64,000 nt of DNA from positions 8,556,001-8,620,000 of the forward strand of contig NC_134825.1 of NCBI RefSeq assembly GCF_004210375.1, given 5' to 3'. The DNA comes from Tachypleus tridentatus. Its lineage: Eukaryota; Arthropoda; Merostomata; Xiphosura; Limulidae. The position numbers were made by a program, and so were the translations under genes. Shown piece by piece: positions 42,301 to 47,454 of the stretch (the first letter of the stretch is position 1; each line of letters starts with the position of its first letter). Under the pieces are notes generated by a model. It saw only the letters and a list, made by a program, of their open reading frames with translations. It was not told where the DNA came from and searched no databases.

Positions 42301-42482
42301 AGTGTGTCACTCTTATTTTCAGTCTCTAGTATGTATTAATACATCTAAATTTAAGTAATATTTCTTATATTCTTTTTAATGTTGTTTCAGTAGTTTCTAC
42401 CGGAGGAGATTTTCTGGAAATGTTTATAGAAACCACTGAGGAACTAAAAAGCACATTTGAAAACCTCAGGGACTCAACATAG
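6169..42482 (+). CDS. SVEP1/polydom-like extracellular multidomain gene, 3' part (12 exons)
   Basis: Twelve plus-strand exons with consensus splice sites can be chained: 6169-6372, 7981-8244, 11700-11912, 15530-15756, 21795-22017, 22858-23006, 27438-27590, 32216-32350, 32677-32772, 35555-35707, 40863-40925, 42391-42482. Most are symmetric phase 1-1 modules, typical of shuffled extracellular domains. Domain order is sushi, HYR-like, sushi, about 150 unassigned residues, GCC2/GCC3 (ephrin-receptor-like), four EGF modules and a short acidic tail with TAG. This combination is known from SVEP1/polydom, a secreted adhesion and signalling protein. The vertebrate protein continues into a pentraxin domain and many sushi repeats that are absent here. 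The only phase conflict is between exons 5 and 6. The N-terminal part (signal peptide, VWA) is outside the window. Confidence 0.7.
6373..6755. other. intron 1, unique part
   Basis: About 380 bases of AT-rich intron sequence with no gene or recognisable repeat, ahead of the 49-bp array. Confidence 0.5.
6756..7935 (+). repeat. 49-bp minisatellite in intron 1
   Basis: About 24 units of 49 bp with core TTAATTAAGTACTTGTGAAT and then GATTAGGTGTAACGTGTAT. Variants ending GTGGTCCC, GTGTTCCC or GTGCTCAC recur in blocks a few units long, which shows multi-unit duplication. The variant GTGCTCA plus TTGTAAAATGA marks block starts near 7138, 7430 and 7676. It ends 45 bp before the next exon. Confidence 0.9.
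7981..8244 (+). CDS. exon 2: HYR-like domain
   Basis: Acceptor TTATTTCAG ends at 7980 and donor GTAGGT starts at 8245; 264 nt, phase 1-1. The translation runs RVVPEPRKGACEDE, then PPQFVTIRGNAAVVKC, and ends ICHATDPELRTSTSCRYNI followed by VVED. The last part matches the C-terminal strand of HYR (hyalin repeat) domains, where a T-D-x(n)-C-x-[FY]-x-[IV]-x-V-x-D pattern is usual. The first half is less typical, so the call rests mainly on that end and on the sushi-HYR-sushi order of SVEP1 proteins. Confidence 0.7.
8245..8544. other. intron 2, unique part
   Basis: Three hundred bases of AT-rich intron with no gene or repeat that I can identify. Confidence 0.5.
8545..11305 (+). repeat. 87/89-bp minisatellite in intron 2
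   Basis: About 31 units; core GATTCATTACAGGTACTAGA, then ACTTCCCACTACTAAACACG, then TAACCAGAATGATACCAGTG, then GACCTGTCTGAAGCTTGTGT. Length differs by a GT dinucleotide (GTGTAT or GTGTGTAT) and by C-tract slippage. Because 87 is 29 codons, the minus strand stays open over several units and gives long spurious ORFs (for example 9797-10204). Each unit has a HindIII-type AAGCTT. Confidence 0.9.
11306..11699. other. intron 2, 3' part
   Basis: Unique AT-rich sequence of about 390 bp, ending in the acceptor TTCTACAAG. Nothing else seen. Confidence 0.5.
11700..11912 (+). CDS. exon 3: sushi/CCP domain
   Basis: Acceptor CTACAAG ends at 11699 and donor GTAAGA starts at 11913; 213 nt, phase 1-1. Translation: RCDPLNSPANGYIQC, then MIRCELKCQSGFSMP, GYVECD, DVWDF and the final LPDCL. 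C-x-P-L...NG-x-x-x-C and the later W and C are sushi hallmarks, again with six cysteines as in exon 1. It is out of frame with the surrounding arrays and stands out by codon quality. Confidence 0.8.
12010..15352 (+). repeat. 33-bp minisatellite in intron 3
   Basis: About 100 units; core GTGATCATTAATCACAGGAC then TAACGACTACCTT. Units of 33 and 32 bp mix. The edges (12030-12110 and 15255-15345) keep longer, more divergent units containing ATCAAACGTAGGACTAA, so the centre has been homogenised. Each unit contains the small inverted repeat GTGAT-CATTA-ATCAC and the sequence TGATTAAT on the minus strand. Because many units are 33 bp, both strands remain open over long stretches; these ORFs (for example 14114-14776) are by-products. 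Confidence 0.9.
15530..15756 (+). CDS. exon 4: unassigned extracellular segment
   Basis: Acceptor TTATTTAG ends at 15529 and donor GTTAAT starts at 15757; 227 nt, phase 1 in and phase 0 out. It reads AELSRTMIEAAVKFATVVQD, then CSDYETIGLLM, SATCKQIQCDSF, FVCSEE and ends TTWTVK. Four cysteines are present but no family motif that I recognise. It continues in frame into exon 5, and together they occupy the place of the region between the sushi/HYR block and the GCC2/GCC3 domains of SVEP1. Confidence 0.6.
15777..16052 (-). repeat. SINE family A copy in intron 4
   Basis: Reverse orientation: tail (CTCAAAGCTAAACGAGG), body (AGTGGGATTG, GGCTGAAAGGGCGAGCATG) and a tRNA-like head with GGGGATTCGAACC. 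The head end is degraded after ATGTTGGGC. Confidence 0.75.
16415..16490 (+). repeat. SINE family B fragment
   Basis: Carries GGTTTCGATACCCGCGGTGG followed by a decayed AGATAGCCCATTGTG-like stretch, which matches the box B and body of family B seen intact at 22178. Confidence 0.6.
16508..16770 (+). repeat. SINE family A copy in intron 4
   Basis: Forward copy: head GCCTGGCACAGCCTGG with box B GGGTTCGAATC, body TTGCCCTTTCAACTGTGGG, and tail GCAGATAGCCCTCAAGTAGC. Moderately diverged from the other copies. Confidence 0.75.
17067..21607 (+). repeat. 46-bp (2 x 23) minisatellite in intron 4
   Basis: The largest array, about 98 dimers. The two 23-bp half-units are TGTTTAAGGTAATGATATAG plus CTG, and TGTTTGACGTAATGATGTAC plus TTG. 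The left edge (17067-17400) has divergent units with ATGTTATGGTTG and GATCTGGCTG. A long segment is duplicated within the array. Nearly every dimer includes AAGGTAATG, which resembles a 5' splice site. Confidence 0.9.
18033..20100 (+). repeat. 1,030-bp higher-order duplication inside the 46-bp array
   Basis: Rare variants recur at a constant distance of 1,030 bp. Examples are TTGGCGTAATG with TTGAGTTAAGG at 18792 and 19822, and TTTGACTAATGATG with TTGTATTTAAGG near 18885 and 19915. This shows a recent tandem duplication of about 22 dimers. A further segment near 17460-17960 reappears about 2,609 bp downstream. Confidence 0.8.
21795..22017 (+). CDS. exon 5: unassigned extracellular segment
   Basis: Acceptor TTTCCAG ends at 21794 and donor GTAAGT starts at 22018; 223 nt, phase 0 in and phase 1 out. 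It continues exon 4 in frame: AAYEPDKDDLHENVVSLIET, then HELQDSGATLL, VESFNDTHFALVCQERGF and DIDTDIC. No domain recognised. Composition is acidic and hydrophilic with few cysteines, like a linker ahead of the GCC2/GCC3 module. One sequon (NDT) is present. Confidence 0.65.
22178..22315 (+). repeat. tRNA-derived SINE family B
   Basis: Head CCCTCTTTGTGGCACAGCGG and box B GGGTTTCGATACCCGTGG, then GAGTACAGATAGCCCATTGT and GTAGCTTTGTGTTTA, ending in an A-rich tail. It is distinct from family A; other pieces occur at 16415, 35212 and 41345. Confidence 0.75.
22858..23006 (+). CDS. exon 6: GCC2/GCC3 (ephrin-receptor-like) domain
   Basis: Acceptor ACTTTTCAG ends at 22857 and donor GTAAAC starts at 23007; 149 nt. 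The clear frame reads GADGKYEEDGQCKQCPANHY, then QDQTGQIQCESCPRGTISHA and GSRTRADCK. CP...YQ...GQ..C..CP.GT....GS.....C is the GCC2/GCC3 signature, seen in SVEP1 and SCUBE proteins. In this frame the exon must be entered in phase 2, yet exon 5 leaves in phase 1. A small exon of 3n+1 bases is therefore missing from the model, or one base has been lost or gained. Confidence 0.8.
23007..26290 (+). repeat. 65-bp minisatellite that copies the exon 6 / intron 6 junction
   Basis: About 50 units of 65 bp start exactly at the splice donor. The unit is GTAAACACTGTACCACATCC, then TAATAATATCAAACACTGGT, then TCTTGATCTTGAACACAGTA, then CAAAG. Its last 44 bases match the last 44 bases of exon 6 (22963-23006) at 33 positions without a gap. 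Its first 21 match the true intron start at 19 of 21. Two Arg codons CGA of the exon appear as TGA in the units. Every unit therefore carries an AAAG/GTAAAC donor look-alike. Multi-unit blocks (for example 10 units, 650 bp) are duplicated. Confidence 0.92.
26291..27081. other. intron 6, unique part
   Basis: About 790 bp of AT-rich intron with no gene visible. A loose repeat of TTTCTACCTGGTACTGAATA occurs twice (about 26849 and 26922). Confidence 0.5.
27082..27329. mobile_element. short piggyBac-like MITE
   Basis: Bounded by TTAA at 27082-27085 and 27326-27329. The left end reads TTAACATGTTGACTGCCAAG, and the right end on the minus strand reads TTAACCTGTTCAGTGCCAAA, forming imperfect inverted repeats. 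No coding capacity in about 248 bp. TTAA targets and this end type suggest a piggyBac-like non-autonomous element. Confidence 0.6.
27438..27590 (+). CDS. exon 7: linker and EGF module a (first five cysteines)
   Basis: Acceptor TATTTTTTAG ends at 27437 and donor GTAAGG starts at 27591; 153 nt, phase 1-1. The reading is VSVKSRLALPGAVREQAYRD, then ACKPNPCQNDGFCIRVG, then RDSYRCQCRHGYKG. The EGF pattern C-x4-C-x5-C-x9-C-x-C ends in G-Y-K-G, and the sixth cysteine is supplied by exon 8 (GREC). Confidence 0.8.
27591..29904. other. intron 7, unique part
   Basis: About 2.3 kb without a gene. Just after the donor, AAAGGTAA recurs at 27632 and 27714, giving further donor look-alikes. 27830-28030 holds a loose degenerate repeat around TCCAGTTATGTACA. 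The short open frames at 28830, 29347 and 29714 show no domain and are probably chance. Confidence 0.5.
29905..32060 (+). repeat. 55-bp minisatellite in intron 7
   Basis: About 39 units of 55 bp; core GATGTTCCAAAGTCATTTTA, then TTATAACAAACTCAGCCTCT, then ATATAATGATTAAGT. Variants (GTTGCAAAG, GTTACAAAGACATT, TCTGAATAATG, CCATGTAATG) recur in the same order around 30660-30840 and 31260-31440, indicating block duplication. Confidence 0.9.
32216..32350 (+). CDS. exon 8: end of EGF a and EGF module b
   Basis: Acceptor TCACGTAG ends at 32215 and donor GTAAGA starts at 32351; 135 nt, phase 1-1. Translation GRECQVPYCPERFCYNGGSC, then SLYFTGVLGCMCPPEFTGFH and CENRIG. The first cysteine closes EGF a. 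The next six form a complete EGF (C-x4-C-x5-C-x9-C-x-C-x8-C) with the usual NGG and GF.C ending. Confidence 0.85.
   Translation, partial: VVSVRCLIVQKGSATMEVLAVSTLPVFLVACVHQNLLDFTVKTE
32677..32772 (+). CDS. exon 9: EGF module c, first part
   Basis: Acceptor TTTTTTTTAG ends at 32676 and donor GTAATT starts at 32773; 96 nt, phase 1-1. Translation EIDPCLHNKCQNKGRCIPLK, then KDYTCACSSRYTG. The E-I-D-P-C start resembles calcium-binding EGF modules. The sixth cysteine comes from exon 10 (GLYC). Confidence 0.82.
32835..34925 (+). repeat. 37-bp minisatellite in intron 9
   Basis: About 56 units of 37 bp; core GAATATCAACAATTGTAATA then TTTGGTTTTATAGGATA. Variation between GTGTTATAG, TTTTATAG and GTGATAG is common. 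Each unit contains TTTTATAG or similar before a G, a weak 3' splice-site look-alike. The minus-strand ORF at 33674-33976 is a by-product. Confidence 0.88.
34926..35554. other. intron 9, 3' part with SINE B trace
   Basis: AT-rich intron. 35212-35285 (GGTTTCAGTACCC, then GCTTAGCTTTGTGCTCAACA) looks like a decayed forward copy of SINE family B. Nothing else recognised. Confidence 0.45.
35555..35707 (+). CDS. exon 10: end of EGF c and EGF module d
   Basis: Acceptor CATACAG ends at 35554 and donor GTAAAT starts at 35708; 153 nt, phase 1-1. Translation GLYCQYRQCRKLYRQFYCLN, then GGTCGIRTNHHRSAVCTCPP and GYSGKRCENIEG. The first cysteine closes EGF c; the remaining six make a standard EGF with CPPGYSG.RC. 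Long basic first loop (RKLYRQFY). Confidence 0.85.
35900..36165 (-). repeat. SINE family A, near full length
   Basis: Reverse copy: tail CGGAAAGCTACATGAAGACT, body with GAATAGTGGGATTGACCG and CGGCTGAAAGGGCGACCATG, head with GGGGATTCGAACCCGCG and CCACCTGGACATGCCAGGCC. One of the best-preserved copies in the window. Confidence 0.85.
36280..36625 (+). repeat. 50-bp tandem repeat in intron 10
   Basis: Seven or so units of about 50 bp; core GCAATAGTAGACCAGCTAGG then TTTACAGATGTTTTGTTGTA and AATAAAAACT. Shorter and more diverged than the other arrays of this gene. Confidence 0.8.
37290..37607 (-). pseudogene. mariner transposase, C-terminal fragment
   Basis: Minus strand: NSPALINCKGVVLHQNNAWP then HTARMKYANIEELDWEKLSH. 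This is the second catalytic block of mariner transposases, where HxDNAxPH is usual; here the aspartate is replaced (HQNNAWPH), so catalysis would be lost. The neighbouring reading HWLKHSPKWTPP near 37600 belongs to the same protein upstream. It is separated from its N-terminal half by 2.5 kb of inserted sequence. Confidence 0.75.
37609..39229 (-). mobile_element. Tc1 element, full length, inserted in the mariner
   Basis: Flanked by TA at 37607-37608 and 39230-39231. The ends are CAGTCATGTGAAAAGTTAAG and, reversed, CAGTCATGTGAAAAAGTTAG. The terminal repeats are about 220 bp long and each contains two copies of AAAGTTAGGACACCC-like sequence, one outer (near 37620 and 39205) and one inner (near 37810 and 39020). 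This is the IR/DR arrangement known from Sleeping Beauty-type Tc1 elements. Total length is 1,621 bp, normal for Tc1. Confidence 0.9.
37854..38849 (-). pseudogene. Tc1 transposase, frameshifted
   Basis: The minus strand starts MVRAKELSEAFRKKIVAAYE (HTH 1, with STVWKIVNKW), then NMSSRDLQQAL and HASTIRKRLHKFNL (HTH 2), then the DDE domain: WNNVLWTNES, KHGGRSVMVWGCF, WTLQHDNNQKH. The first catalytic position reads Asn (WTNES, normally WTDES). A one-base deletion near 38330 shifts the frame, and a premature stop follows GWLKN near 38068. The stop corresponding to the normal C-terminus is at 37854-37856. About 330 codons, usual size for Tc1. Confidence 0.88.
39230..40114. repeat. rearranged block: duplicated mariner flank and inverted Tc1 half
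   Basis: The 83-bp mariner sequence after the Tc1 element (39230-39312, TACCTGCACTGAACCATTGT and on) recurs at 40031-40113 with a single difference. Between the copies lies the C-terminal half of a second Tc1 in the opposite orientation with its own terminal repeat (about 39325-40030). The join at about 39320 lies in an A-rich AAAAAAGAACC stretch that resembles the Tc1 sequence AAAAGAACC. Confidence 0.85.
39325..40030 (+). pseudogene. Tc1 transposase half copy, plus strand
   Basis: Begins abruptly at NLIPTVKHGGGSVMVWGCF and stays open to the natural C-terminus at 39783: WTLQHDNNQKHTSKSTKDWL, then PSQSPDLNPIEMLWGDLKRA, ending DGYKKRLTAVI. It retains the second Asp (QHDN) and the Glu (LNPIE) of the catalytic triad, 34 residues apart as in DD34E Tc1 enzymes, but lacks both HTH motifs and the first Asp. 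Its 3' terminal repeat ends at 40030 next to TA. Confidence 0.85.
40090..40330 (-). pseudogene. mariner transposase, N-terminal fragment
   Basis: Minus strand: FDEHCVVAIKELVQKLNSTH, then STVHCNLQQLGKVPKLRKWV and LTEANLRARVDICTFL. This is the helix-turn-helix and linker (WV.H.LT) portion of a mariner transposase. The fragment runs into the duplicated flank at 40114 and loses its frame. Confidence 0.75.
40863..40925 (+). CDS. exon 11: short tail exon (tentative)
   Basis: Acceptor GTAGATAG ends at 40862 and donor GTAAGT starts at 40926; 63 nt, phase 1-1. The alternative acceptor at 40858 gives a stop in the required frame, so 40863 was chosen. Translation VYHLTSLNERTSGEDVVEVF then M. No domain. 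Support is the exact phase match to both neighbours and the perfect donor. Confidence 0.5.
40970..41218 (-). repeat. SINE family A copy in intron 11
   Basis: Reverse copy with tail GTAAAGCTACACGAGGGCTA, body AACTAGTGGGATTGACCG and head CCTTAACCACCTGGCCATGC. The box B region is partly deleted (GACAGAAATCCGATTACGAG). Confidence 0.8.
41345..41440 (-). repeat. SINE family B copy, reverse
   Basis: GCACAAAAGGCTATCTGTGC, then AGAAGTATCGAAAGCCG and CCGCAGACATAACGCTGTGT align with family B in reverse (compare 22178). Confidence 0.65.
41441..42390. other. intron 11, 3' part
   Basis: About 950 bp of AT-rich intron without a recognisable gene or repeat. Confidence 0.45.
42391..42482 (+). CDS. exon 12: terminal coding exon (tentative)
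   Basis: Acceptor GTTGTTTCAG ends at 42390; phase 1 in. Translation VVSTGGDFLEMFIETTEELK then STFENLRDST and TAG at 42480-42482. Acidic, possibly helical, no domain. It joins exon 11 in frame, so the protein ends about 55 residues after the last EGF module. Whether this is the true end, or a lineage-specific or alternative end, cannot be decided from the sequence. Confidence 0.55.
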
Positions 42483-43005
42483 TCAGAAAACCATAGTTGT
42501 TGTTATAACCATGAACATTGTTAGACAGTACATTACGACCGTGGAGCTTCTCTCAAAGTGAATTATCGTTTTTGTTTCTTTTTCTTTAACCTTGCAATTT
42601 ATGCAATATTACTTGGTATCAAATTTAGGAATCAAACTACTTACTTTAGTTATCGTTGTGTAAATGCACGGAGGACGTTGTCGAATAGGTTACCAAATAA
42701 TTGTCTGGAATTCGTTACACATCTGTTGCGATTTCGAGATCGAATGTAACAGCTATGCTGTCCTAATTGTAAAGTTTTATTGAACCGAATTACTCACGTC
42801 CTCGTGTTTATGATGCTAATCAGAAGAGAACATTGTCCAGTAAATACAATATTCCGCTTCCAAAGTTTTAAACAAACCTTATTTTTCATCCGTTCGATTT
42901 TAAGTTTTTCGTTTGTTTATTGAACAACAATTAGATCTTCAGACATGAAAACAGATCTGGTATTTTGTAAAGGCAGTTTTGTAAATAAAATGCTTATTTC
43001 AGTTA
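42483..43005 (+). other. probable 3' untranslated region
   Basis: AT-rich sequence after the stop, ending with the poly(A) signal AATAAA at 42984-42989 followed by TG/T-rich bases. Confidence 0.5.
42984..42989 (+). terminator. candidate poly(A) signal of the SVEP1-like gene
   Basis: First AATAAA downstream of the stop at 42482, within GTAAATAAAATG. Confidence 0.5.
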
Positions 43006-43299
43006 CAGTATGTGTAATTATTATTTAACACAATGATAACAAAATTCTAATTAAAACGTGGTAATTCAACTTTACCACCATATTACCTAAGCCTATAAGG
43101 TAATTAAAAAGCAATTTCAAGAAACCAGTGCTACGGCTAAACACGTGATGTCTAAATTGTTTCCTTATTCGTTCCAAAATATACTCTGACATATTTTGTT
43201 ATTTTAGTCCCTGTGTTGCAGGTTGTAACGTAGAAGTAACGAATCTGTTTTTGTTTAACACACAAATAAATGGTTGACATACATATATTTCGAACAAAC

Positions 43300-45700
43300 A
43301 GTTATAGACTTCTCGATTTGTGAATATATAACTAAACATTTCTGGTTTTCGAAGCTCTTACATGGTTTATCTTTTCTTTAATGAGAAGTCCAAAATGAAC
43401 AGAATTTCCAACACGTATTAGGGTTAATGTGAGGTTTGCAAAAAAGCTTGCATCAATTGCATCTTTCTAGCCGAAGAATAATTTAAGTAAATTTTGATAA
43501 TTCACTAACAGTTTTGATGAAGAAAAAAAGTATTTTAAAAAGAAAATGCGTATTCTAAAGTGAAATTTAAATGAGAAATTTCTATCTATCACTTTAAAGA
43601 ATAAAAAACAGCAAGGCTATGACCTTAGGTGTTAAATAAAATATTTTGTAAATATTAAACAGAAGTTTTCGCTTATCAGAAATAAAAAAACTTATAGGTG
43701 GACTAAGTTTAGCAAAAAACCTGAATGATGTTTTTTGTTGTTTTTTTAATTTCGCGCAAAGCTACTCGAGGGCTTATCTGCGCTAGCCGTCCCTAATTTA
43801 GTAGTGTAAGACTAGAGGGAAGGCATCTAGTCCCCACGGTTGTGAGGGTGAGCATGTTTGGTGCGACCGGGATTCGAACCCGCGACCCTCGGATTACGAG
43901 TCGAACGCCTTAACACGCTAAGCCATGCCGGGCCCAAACCTTAATGAATTTCTCGATTTAGGAATTCTGATTTTAAATCCCTATTTTTTGAAGCCCTTCG
44001 TAGTTTATCTTTTCGTCAAAGCCAAGTAAAATCGAAGCGAAACAAAATTTATAAAACACATCGCAGCTAAAACCTTCTCAGTTTTTACGAAAAAACTTAT
44101 TCGTAGCAGAATAACATGAAAAAGAATCTTCAGGAAATTTTCAGAAGACTTGTTATTTTTATGACATCTTTTAAAATTAATTGCGAGATCTCGAATTGAT
44201 TTTATTTCTTTGAACAGCAAGCTTGAAACGTCGAGTTTAAATGGATAAGCATTTTGGGGTTTCATATTCAAAATGAAGTCAATAACAGCAGAGATGTATT
44301 GAATTTGTAATCAAGCCGTAATGAACTACTAAAAATCTGTGATATTTGATTAAAAATTTAAATTCTTTACAGACTTTCCACTGTTATCTTTCCTTCAAAA
44401 ATAAAATACAATCGAAGTTGGGCATAATTTCCTAGACAGGTTAAAGCTAGACGTTGCGAGTTTTACAAGAAAACATATTTTACACGCGCTCACCAAAAGT
44501 ATCTTTTTTTAGGAAAATATGGTAAAAAAGAATTTAACAATATTTTATTGAAAAATACCAATATTAAACCCTTGGATTAGTTTCGTGAAAATAATTTCTA
44601 AAACACAAAAACACTGCGTACTTTAATAAAAAGATTAAATGGGAATCCTTCTATTGTGTACGTATTTCAGAAAAAGTCTGAAACATTTGGTGTTTAATTT
44701 TTTAAAAGAGTATTTTTTGCGAATATTAAGTGTTTTCTCGTTTCCAGAATTAAAACATACTTAAAGGTGGAATTTTAATCTATAATTCATGTTTTTAATT
44801 TATTATTTTTTTAAATTATGTATTTTGCAAAGCTCAATCAGTTCTCTCGTAACCAGAATAAAAAATAAACAAACAAAACATAGAGATGGACGACATTTGA
44901 AAACAAGCCGCAATGAACTACTTGATTCTGAATTTTGATGGAAAATTCATTTTTAAGCCCTTTTTTAGGGCAAATCAAAATCGAAATTGAACGTCATGTC
45001 AGACAAATTAAAGTTAAAGCATCGGGAGTTTTTACGAACACAAATGCATCTTCCTAGCAAAATGTCCAAGAAAAGATTTTGAAAAAAAATATTTTTTATA
45101 AAATACGAACTGTTAAGTCTTGATAATTTTAATAAAAAATAACTTTTTAAGAGGAAATACAGGAAGTGCTTATTATAATGCAAAATTAAGCTAGAAATCC
45201 CCGATTGTGCGTATTTCGTATAACAGCAATTCGGAAACATTAAAAGTTTAATGAAAAAATATATCTTTTTAAAACATTAAAAGGGAATTTTCCTTTATGA
45301 ATAATAAAAACAAAGTTAAAGGAAGATTAAAATTGGAAACAAGCCTTAATAAATTTCTCGATTTGAGAATTTTGTTTGGAAATTTCTGTTTTTGAAAGCT
45401 TTGCATGGTTTACCTTGTATTTAAAAATAAACCAGAATCGAAGTTAAACAAAAAAAATTCCAAGGCACATCAAAACTAAAACTTTTTCAGTTGTTATGAA
45501 AAAGACTAGCGTTTGAAAATTTTACTTCAAATGCATTTTCCTAGCAGAACTACACGTGTTTCTTCACGCTTAATTTCTCAGAATAGGAATCATAAAAGTA
45601 AAAATGCATTTATTCAGATTGGATACTTCGATTACTGTCTGTTCGAGAATACTTTAGTGGCGGGTATGTAACAGAGTTTCTACTAAGTTGATGGTCTCCA
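43300..45700. repeat. degenerate AT-rich repeat cluster, about 380-570 bp spacing
   Basis: Similar blocks recur with strong divergence. Each has AAACAAGCC..AATGAA or similar, TTTCTCGATTTGAGAATT, a TTATCTTT-rich part, AATCGAAGTT-like (44032, 44410, 44977, 45434), then AAAACTTTTTCAGTTTTTAC. Spacing between the AATCGAA anchors is 378, 567 and 457 bp. An old tandem or nested repeat family; not identified. Confidence 0.55.
43750..43935 (-). repeat. SINE family A, internally deleted
   Basis: Tail CGCGCAAAGCTACTCGAGGG, then a jump from GGCATCTAG to CCCCACGGTTGTGAGGGTGA, then head CGGGATTCGAACCCGCGACC to AAGCCATGCCGGGCCC. The middle of the body (the AGTGGGATTG part) is missing. Confidence 0.8.
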
Positions 45701-47437
45701 AAAATATATCCCCTCCCGCCAAAAAAACAAACAGGTAACGCATATATCTCCATATTATAAATTCATTCTGCACAATGGCTAAAAAAAAAAATTTAGAGGG
45801 TGCAGAAGAAGCCGTGAAACCCTGTAAGTGTAACGAGTCCTGGATAGTGAGCCTAAAATGGGATTATTATGAAAGTAGAGAAAAAAAAATCAAGTTTTAC
45901 ACTTAAATCGTTTCTGAATTGGGGTATTTTCTGTTATATCACTAAAAGATTTTAATTTTTTAAAAAACTTTAATCAACGGAAGCTCTAAACTAAGAAATA
46001 TTTTTCCAGTTTTGTTCTTTATACATTTCATATTATACTTTCAATAACAACGACCAACAACAACATTACTTTTTTTTGCTAAGCAACATGACAGAAACCA
46101 TTCTTGGAACATAGGGTTAGCAAAATCACCGGCTTTTCTATGTATTAAATATTCTTAATCTAATTAATTTTCTTCCGTAATATCTTTGAATACGCCACGA
46201 ATTCATTTCACGAATGAACTTAATTTTGATCGACTCGAAATGAAACTTACCGATAACTGACTGTTTCAGCTGCACTTTGCCTCTTTTTGTTAGTCACGCT
46301 TGATTTCGTAATGTTTATTTATTTCAGTTAAATAGTAAACATGAAGTTAGGGTATACTATGGGGTGTGGGTGGTAGTACTTGTCATTTCTATACGTTAAC
46401 AACAGAATAAAATCCCAAAACAGAAGAAGAACACCTATTTAATTCATCGCAGGACAGAAAAGATTGATTTGAAATATTCAACATTTCAAGAGACAAGAAC
46501 AAATTAATGAGTAAATTCAACCATACTAAACAAAATAAAGCCTATAAAACATAATTTGAAATTAGCATAAAGAAAAGACTAAAACTTTCAAAGACCCTAT
46601 AAAAGGAACTTGACTGTGATTTTACCAACTAAACAATATGATAATTTATTGGTAAACACATTGTATGATGCATCTACATTTACTGAGATAAATACAGATC
46701 TTAACATGCAACAAAAATTAAAGAAACTATATAAAATATTGTAAAAAATAACTGACATTTAAACTTTATCATTTTTCGTACAAACCAACCAGTGGAAAAT
46801 GAAAACAACTACATGTTAATTCTTTTGAGCTTTAACATCAAATGAACTTCCAAAGGTTTCACCCACTAGAATTCATAGAAGAAAAAAAACAGAAATTACA
46901 TAAACTACTTTTCTAATCACATAATCCATCACGAGTTCGACATTCTTAAACAGCCTCCTAAGTTCAGTATATACACCACAGAAAACGGAAGAAGTTGCAC
47001 ACTTAACTCTATGTTTTAATAATGTTAACCAGCTTGCTACTTTATTAGTTGCAGAAACTATCCATATTAAAGTGGCACTGGACTTTTTGTAACCTCACAT
47101 AAAAAGCAGTCACTCGTAAGTTTCCACAGATTTATAAAGAAATTACAGCACACCATCGATGAATTACTCAGAACAGACTTAAACCAGTTAGAAAAAATTG
47201 CATAGTCACTATTCAGTCAATGCTAATAGTACGGGATTTAATTGAGGTAATATGGTGTGATTGGTCAATCTCCAAAGCATAAAAGGTCAAACTCAAAAGT
47301 TAAGTAGGTATTGAAAGACTTAATTTATAGAATCCAGTAGGATAAGCAATTTCAGTCATGCCATCCACACCGATATCTCTGGGAGTGAAAATGGTGAAAT
47401 AATAACCAAATGAGTCATTCCACAGAAAAATATATCA
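45701..47437. other. intergenic, nothing recognised
   Basis: About 1.7 kb of AT-rich sequence without long open frames or identifiable repeats on either strand. Confidence 0.45.
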
Positions 47438-47454
47438 GTGAAAATCCAACCTAT

